This document shows, piece after piece, positions 59,771 to 64,000 of a DNA stretch of 64,000 nucleotides. The notes under the pieces were generated by a model. The model ran no database searches. It saw nothing but the letters and a program-made list of their open reading frames with translations, and had not been told where the DNA came from. The translations under genes and the position numbers were made by a program. Numbering within the stretch: position 1 is the first letter of the stretch; every line of letters begins with the position of its first letter. The stretch is from Streptomyces sp. Ru62. GTDB lineage: Bacteria > Actinomycetota > Actinomycetes > Streptomycetales > Streptomycetaceae. The stretch is taken from assembly GCF_002920615.1 (NCBI RefSeq), contig NZ_PQSU01000020.1, forward strand, positions 1 through 64,000. Direction: 5' to 3'.

Positions 59771-60616
59771 TCACACGGCCTCCGCCCCCCGCACGATCCG
59801 CATCGCCCACCACATCCCGGCCGTCTCGAACAGAGCGCCGGCCGCGAGGCAGCCGAGGCCTGCGCCGCTGTGCAGCAGCACACGCAGCGGGTCAGCGCCC
59901 ATGGCCGAGCCGAGGAGCAGCCCGAGCGCGGGCAGTGCGGCGAGCAGCACCGCGGTGGCCCCGGCACCCGACAACTGGGCACGGACGTCGGACCGCTGAT
60001 CCCGTTCGGCGCGCAAGGCCCCGTCCAGCCGGTCCAGACCGGTGGCGAGTCCGGCGCCCTGGTCCACGGCCACCCGCCAGCACGCGGCGAGTCCGAGCAG
60101 ACCCTCCGCCCCCGGCTGCCGAGCAGCCACGGCGAGTGCGCCGGGCACGTCTCCGCCGAACCGCGCCGCCGCCACCACGGCGGCCTGTGCGTCGCCGAGT
60201 CCGCCAGAGTCCCGCGCGGCCCGCAACAGCGCCTCTCCCGGCTGCCGTCCCGCCCGCACCTCCCCGGCGAGCCCACCGCACAGGGCGATCACCGCGTCGG
60301 CCCGCCGCTCCCGGGTGTGCCGGGCCTGCCGGGCCAGCCGCATCCGGCGCAACAACGGCACCCCGGCGGCCCCCGCGACCACCGGAATCACCGAGGCGCC
60401 CAGCAGGGCGATCCCCAGACCGGCGACGAGCGCCCACCACTCGGCTCCCCATCGCCCGCGCTGCCGCCGCAGTTCCGCGCGGAACCGCTCCCGGACGGGC
60501 GGCCCCGTCGTCACCACCCCGCCGCCGGCCAGCAGCAGCCGTGCCCGCCGCATCCCGTAGTGCCGTCCGCCCAGCAGCCACACCAGCGCACCGAGACAGA
60601 CCAGCGCGGCCCCCAT
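59771..60616 (-). CDS. TadB-like type II secretion F family protein
   Basis: A 281-residue membrane platform protein. It begins with a membrane segment MGAALVCLGALVWLLGG, followed by a basic linker, another hydrophobic pair (about 53-75) and the GspF-type domain (ADAVIALCGGLAGEVRAGRQ to DGALRAERDQRSDVRAQLSG), then a C-terminal hydrophobic pair. ATG 60616 has GAGG five bases upstream; ATG 60652 is the alternative. The reading frame stays open upstream through a repeat region into the CpaF gene, but that extension is low-complexity and was rejected. Confidence 0.88.
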   Translation of the reverse strand: MGAALVCLGALVWLLGGRHYGMRRARLLLAGGGVVTTGPPVRERFRAELRRQRGRWGAEWWALVAGLGIALLGASVIPVVAGAAGVPLLRRMRLARQARHTRERRADAVIALCGGLAGEVRAGRQPGEALLRAARDSGGLGDAQAAVVAAARFGGDVPGALAVAARQPGAEGLLGLAACWRVAVDQGAGLATGLDRLDGALRAERDQRSDVRAQLSGAGATAVLLAALPALGLLLGSAMGADPLRVLLHSGAGLGCLAAGALFETAGMWWAMRIVRGAEAV

Positions 60617-60945
60617 CGACGCCTCACCGATCACTTCCGTCACTCCTCTCATCACTTCGTCACTGCTGCCATCACTGCCGTCACAACTCTCGTCACTGCC
60701 GGCCTCGACCGACCCGCCGAAGCTCATCGACCCGCCACCGAACCCCGAACGCACCGACCGGCCGGATCTCACTGACCCGCCGAACCTCGCCGACCCGCCA
60801 CCGAGCCGCCGAACGAGCCGATCTGCCGAGCGAGCCGATCTGCCGAACGGCCCCGAACGCACCGCCTCGCCCGAGCGCACTCGCCCACCGATCCCCGTCG
60901 CCCGACCGAACGGCTCCCTCACACCACCCGTCCGCCGCTCCCCCC
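60617..60945 (-). repeat. repeat-rich gap between tadB and cpaF
   Basis: 329 bases of short degenerate repeats such as GCCGATCTGCCGA(G/A)CG and CATCACTGCCGTCAC. No convincing gene; the tadB frame is open through it as FGGSVRSGRS-type low-complexity sequence, which is probably not translated. Confidence 0.7.
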
Positions 60946-62136
60946 TCAGTCGTCCCCGAGCTCCCCCGCATCCCCCACCAGTTGCCGCAACCGCCCCCAC
61001 CCCCGCTCCCGCACGAACGCCCGCTCGCCCCAGCGCAGGGCCGGTACCGTCCGCACCAGCCCGGTGGTGTCCCGTTCCAGCACGTGCACCTCGGCGATCC
61101 GGCGCCGCCCGGACCGGTCCCGTACGAGATGCACCACCACGGAGAGGGCCGCCGCCAGCTGGCTGTGAAGCGCGGCCCGGTCCAGCCCGGCGGCCGTGGC
61201 CAGCGCCTCCAGCCGGGCCGGCACATCCGCCGCCGCGTTCGCGTGGACCGTGCAACAGCCGCCCTCATGACCGGTGTTGAGGGCCGCGAGGAGATGCACG
61301 ACCTCGGGGCCGCGCACCTCGCCGACGACCAGCCGGTCCGGCCGCATCCGCAGCGCCTGCCGTACCAGGTCCTCCAGGGTGACCAGGCCGGCGCCCTCCT
61401 GGTTGGCGGGCCGGGTCTCCAGCCGGACGACGTGCGGGTGATCCGGCCTCAGCTCGGCCGAGTCCTCGGCGAGCACGATCCGCTCGCCGGGTCCGACGAG
61501 CCCGAGCAGGGCGCTGAGCAGGGTCGTCTTGCCGCATCCGGTGCCGCCGCTGACGAGGAAGGACAGCCGGGCATCGAGCAGTGCCCTCAGGATCCGGTCG
61601 CCGCCGGGTGGCACCGTGCCGGCCTCGACGAGCTCTTCCAGGGTGAAGGCCCGGGGACGTACCACCCGCAGGGCGAGGCAGGTGCAGCCGACGGCGACCG
61701 GGGGCAGCACCGCGTGCAGCCGGGTGCCGTCGGGCAGCCGGGCGTCCGCCCAGGGCCGGGCGTCGTCCAGCCTGCGTCCGGCCACGGCGGCCAGCCGCTG
61801 CGCGAGACGTCGTACGGCAGCCGTGTCGGGGAAGGTCACCGGGGTCAACTCCAAGCCGCCGCCGCGGTCCACCCAGACCCGGTCCGGGGCGGAGACCAGG
61901 ACGTCGGTGACGTCCGGGTCCGCGAGCAGGGGTTCCAGGGGGCCGGTGCCGACGAGTTCGGACCGCAGGTGCGCGGCCGCGCCGAGGACTTCCGCGTCGC
62001 CGAGCACCCGGCCCTGTTCGCGCAGTGCCTGGGCCACGCGCGCGGGGGTGGGTTCGGCTCCGCTCTCGGCGAGCCGGCGGCGGACACCGTCGAGCAGGGC
62101 CGCGCCGTCGGCCCGGTCGAGTCCGGGCAGCGTCAT
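60946..62136 (-). CDS. cpaF: CpaF/TadA family ATPase
   Basis: A 396-residue secretion ATPase of the VirB11/TadA type that powers pilus assembly or secretion. The N-terminal domain is about 1-185. The motor core has Walker A GGTGCGKT (197-204), the acidic ERIVLAEDSAELRP box, Walker B LVVGEVRGPEV and the His box CTVHANAAADVPARLEAL. ATG 62136 overlaps the stop of the upstream CpaE-like gene (ATGA) and has GGGAGG upstream. A longer frame running into the upstream gene was rejected. It follows the CpaE-like gene in the operon. Confidence 0.94.
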   Translation of the reverse strand: MTLPGLDRADGAALLDGVRRRLAESGAEPTPARVAQALREQGRVLGDAEVLGAAAHLRSELVGTGPLEPLLADPDVTDVLVSAPDRVWVDRGGGLELTPVTFPDTAAVRRLAQRLAAVAGRRLDDARPWADARLPDGTRLHAVLPPVAVGCTCLALRVVRPRAFTLEELVEAGTVPPGGDRILRALLDARLSFLVSGGTGCGKTTLLSALLGLVGPGERIVLAEDSAELRPDHPHVVRLETRPANQEGAGLVTLEDLVRQALRMRPDRLVVGEVRGPEVVHLLAALNTGHEGGCCTVHANAAADVPARLEALATAAGLDRAALHSQLAAALSVVVHLVRDRSGRRRIAEVHVLERDTTGLVRTVPALRWGERAFVRERGWGRLRQLVGDAGELGDD

Positions 62137-63239
62137 CGGATGCCTCCCGTCTCCACCAGCGCGCGCTCCCAGAAGTGCGTGCAGAAGCGGGCGAGCGGTC
62201 CGCGCCCGGTCGCGCCCGGCGGTTTCGCGCCGCCCCGCGGGCGCAGCAGCGCCGGTTCGACGGGCACCTCGCCGACCAGCGGCAGACCGAGCAGCCGGGC
62301 CACCTCGTGGTCGTCCAGACCGGGTGCGTACGGCCCGCGGACCGCGACCCGCAGGTCCCGCACGACCATGCCGACGGCCGAGGCGACGCGGCCGGCGGCT
62401 GCGACGGCCCGCAGCTCGGCCGGGACGACGAGCAAGGCCATGTCGAGCTGGGCGAGGGCCTCGGCGACCCCGTCGTCGAGGCGTCGGGGCAGGTCGACCA
62501 CGACCGTGCCGCCGCGCCGCCGGGCGGCTGCCAGCACCGCGCGGACCGCGGGAGGCGGAATGGCGACGCAGTCGCCGCGGTCCCAACTGAGCACACGAAG
62601 GGAGTGCAGCTCGGGCAGTGACTCCTCCAGGGCACCGCCGCCGACCCGACCCCGGGAGGCGGCGAAGGCGGGCCAGCGCAGCCCCTCGGCGCTCTCGCCG
62701 CCGAGGAGTACGTCGAGTCCGCCGCCCAGCGGATCGGCGTCCACCAGGAGCGTGCGCAGTCCCTCGCGCGCGGAGGTGACGGCGAGCGCGCAGGCGAGCG
62801 TGGACGCGCCGGCCCCGCCCCGGCCGCCGATCACCCCGACGGTGAGGGCCGGGCGGCCGATGCCCTCGGCGACGTCGGCGATGCGGTCGACCAGCCACGG
62901 TTCGCCGTCGGGGAGCATCAGGACGTGGTCGGCGCCGATCTGGACGGCTCGTTTCCACACCCCCGGGTCGTCCTGGTCGCAGCCCACCAGCACCACTCCC
63001 GGCCGGCGCGTGGCGCCGCACATCCGGTGGGCGGCGTCGTCACCGACGAGTACGAGCGGGGCGGCCGCCCAGCCGTCCCCGGATTCCGGTACGCCGTGGT
63101 GGACCTCGGGTGTGGCGCCCGCCGCCGCGCACAGACGCAGGAGATCGTCCAGGAGAACGGCGTCCTCGGTGACGATGAGCGGCCGTCCGGGCCGGTCTGC
63201 GGGGCCGGGCGGCGGGTCATGGGTGACGGTTCCGGTCAC
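62133..63239 (-). CDS. ssd: CpaE-like / septum site-determining family protein (Ssd)
   Basis: A 368-residue ParA/MinD-superfamily protein of the actinobacterial CpaE-homologue group. A receiver-like N-terminal half (about 20-125) precedes a MinD-like domain with a deviant Walker A GGRGGAGAST (138-147), where the usual Lys positions are missing, then LLVDADPLGGGLDVLLGG and VVVDLPRRLDD. In other actinobacteria Ssd affects septum placement and stress adaptation; in Tad loci CpaE localises the secretion machine. GTG 63239 has AAGGGGGAA upstream. It is the first gene of the leftward Tad operon. Confidence 0.9.
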   Translation of the reverse strand: MTGTVTHDPPPGPADRPGRPLIVTEDAVLLDDLLRLCAAAGATPEVHHGVPESGDGWAAAPLVLVGDDAAHRMCGATRRPGVVLVGCDQDDPGVWKRAVQIGADHVLMLPDGEPWLVDRIADVAEGIGRPALTVGVIGGRGGAGASTLACALAVTSAREGLRTLLVDADPLGGGLDVLLGGESAEGLRWPAFAASRGRVGGGALEESLPELHSLRVLSWDRGDCVAIPPPAVRAVLAAARRRGGTVVVDLPRRLDDGVAEALAQLDMALLVVPAELRAVAAAGRVASAVGMVVRDLRVAVRGPYAPGLDDHEVARLLGLPLVGEVPVEPALLRPRGGAKPPGATGRGPLARFCTHFWERALVETGGIR

Positions 63240-63651
63240 GGGTGTTCCCCCTTCGCTGCGTGGGCCGCGCAGCCTCTGCGACCACGCGATTCCCAAAGGT
63301 GTGAAGAACCGGCAAGCGGCCTCCATATGAACGGCCGATAGGAACCGGCCATACGCATCGGACCGGCCATGAACGCGCCTCGGCCGGAGTGCGCTGGAAT
63401 CACGGTGCAGTGATCCGCGAAATAATGTGGATCTTGGTTGATAACTGTGGACAACCCAGACCCTGTGAATATCTCCGTCACCCATACCGGTGACCCCCGT
63501 GCCGGCGCGTGTGCGATATCCACAGAGCAGTCTGATGATTACCCTGCGTCACCGATCATGGGCATGCCGAGAGCGCGGCCACGGCGGCGCCATGCCGGCC
63601 GTACGGCCGCGTGAGGAAGGAGGAGGAGCGAGAAAACCCATCCGGACATGC

Positions 63652-63686
63652 GACGACCCCCGCCGGGGGGGAGAGCGGGGGTCGTC
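63652..63686. terminator. hairpin with G-rich loop, first of two
   Basis: GACGACCCCCGC (63652-63663) pairs perfectly with GCGGGGGTCGTC (63675-63686); the 11-base loop is CGGGGGGGAGA. Stability and tandem arrangement suggest a terminator or a structured leader of the HAD gene. Confidence 0.6.
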
Positions 63687-63693
63687 CCCACGG

Positions 63694-63717
63694 CCGACTC
63701 GGGGGGGGAGGAGTCGG
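63694..63717. terminator. hairpin with G-rich loop, second of two
   Basis: CCGACTC (63694-63700) pairs with GAGTCGG (63711-63717) around GGGGGGGGAG. It is 7 bases after the first hairpin. Confidence 0.55.
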
Positions 63718-63833
63718 ACCGGGTTAGCACGGTCGCGAACGATCCGTGACTTCCATGGTGTACCCGAGAGCCCTCTCAGGCAAACCCACGCGCCCCACCT
63801 TACGCCGAATGGTGGGCGCCTATGCTCAGGGAC

Positions 63834-64000
63834 GTGGAAAACCACTCCTTGCCCCGCGCAGCGGCCTTCTTTGACCTGGACAAGACGGTCATTGCGAAGT
63901 CCAGCACCCTCACCTTCAGCAAGTCCTTCTACCAAGGCGGGCTGATCAACCGCAGGGCCGCGTTGCGTACCGCATATGCCCAGTTCGTCTTCCTGGCCGG
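63834..64000 (+). CDS. HAD-IB family hydrolase (5' part, truncated by window end)
   Basis: The first 55 residues of a haloacid-dehalogenase-superfamily phosphatase. The catalytic motif I FFDLDKTV (Asp nucleophile in DLDKT) is present near the start, followed by IAKSSTLTFSKSFYQGGLIN, typical of the HAD-IB group related to phosphoserine phosphatase. In Streptomyces the gene next to Tad loci carries the old name morphological differentiation-associated protein. GTG 63834 was chosen; ATG four codons upstream (63822) is also in frame. The remainder lies beyond the window. Confidence 0.88.
   Translation, partial: MENHSLPRAAAFFDLDKTVIAKSSTLTFSKSFYQGGLINRRAALRTAYAQFVFLA

Larger units (their letters stand above)
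63240..63833. other. divergent intergenic region, ssd and HAD gene
   Basis: A 594-base divergent control region. It has DnaA boxes (TGTGGACAA at 63446-63454 and ATATCCACA at 63516-63524), lower-GC sequence at 63400-63445 that probably holds the ssd promoter, and two tandem hairpins with G-rich loops at 63652-63717. No gene is supported. Confidence 0.65.

Noticed and set aside
60653-61255. N-terminal extension of TadB reaching into cpaF
   Set aside because: The frame is open but reads through repeats and overlaps cpaF; TadB proteins normally start near the first membrane helix, where an RBS is present.
62137-63021. N-terminal extension of CpaF across the CpaE-like gene
   Set aside because: The ATGA overlap at 62133-62136 with GGGAGG upstream fits the true start, and the extension is Arg/Pro-rich shadow sequence.
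59314-63330. A 1338-codon plus-strand frame opposite the Tad genes
   Set aside because: Shadow of conserved Tad genes; product is Arg/Pro-rich low-complexity sequence.

Overview
The window is a stretch of actinobacterial chromosome, almost certainly Streptomyces. Codon third positions are nearly all G or C, GTG starts are common, long antisense ORFs occur under most genes, and the gene set is diagnostic: a thiostrepton-type TipA regulator, BldG with its partner anti-sigma protein, XRE/DUF397 regulators, a SARP-type regulator and a Flp/Tad locus next to a DECH helicase. From memory of the S. coelicolor map the two ends match the fol-ftsH-tilS-tipA region and the topA-hppA-bldG region; that comparison was not computed.

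Layout. 0-8 kb: folate and nucleotide housekeeping. folP, an NTF2-like gene, folB, folK and a DUF3180 membrane protein read rightward and meet the leftward tilS-hpt-ftsH-folE set. 8-19 kb: a zincin-like protein, a PBP4-type carboxypeptidase, inorganic pyrophosphatase, a ThrE-type exporter, a DedA protein, tipA, a ClC-type channel and glutamate decarboxylase. 19-24 kb: small regulators (PadR, DinB), an aldehyde dehydrogenase and an XRE / ATP-binding / DUF397 cluster. 24-28 kb: a VOC-ArsR-SRPBCC operon, two lipoproteins and a DUF2786 protein. 28-38 kb: an HTH-Clp_N protein, a PolA-like polymerase, a large SARP-NB-ARC-TPR regulator, a glycosyltransferase, a PAS-GAF-PP2C phosphatase and tRNA-Thr(CGT). 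38-54 kb: a secreted tripeptidyl-aminopeptidase-like lipoprotein, holB, a fused membrane-thymidylate kinase-coiled-coil protein, topA, a methyltransferase, a lipoprotein and the proton-pumping pyrophosphatase hppA. 54-64 kb: bldG and its anti-sigma partner, a divergent DECH helicase, and a leftward Tad operon (CpaE-like, CpaF, TadB, TadC, Flp-like pilin, two TadE-like pseudopilins), ending in a HAD phosphatase cut by the window edge.

Cis-regulation gave the strongest less-obvious signals. Two nearly identical 29-bp elements (26 of 29 identical, same orientation) lie upstream of the ATP-binding gene and the DUF397 gene of one cluster. The HTH-Clp_N gene has an apparently leaderless promoter with two similar inverted repeats over its -35 and -10. 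The VOC-ArsR-SRPBCC promoter has a palindrome exactly filling its spacer. A 31-bp palindrome carries two consensus DnaA boxes. The tipA promoter has 19-bp spacing with a 17-bp palindrome and an internal TipAS start with its own RBS. The gaps in the Tad operon are filled by short degenerate tandem repeats.

No rRNA, insertion sequence, integrase or CRISPR array was seen. Start codons were chosen from ribosome-binding sites, overlaps and family length, so several proteins are shorter than the longest possible reading frame.
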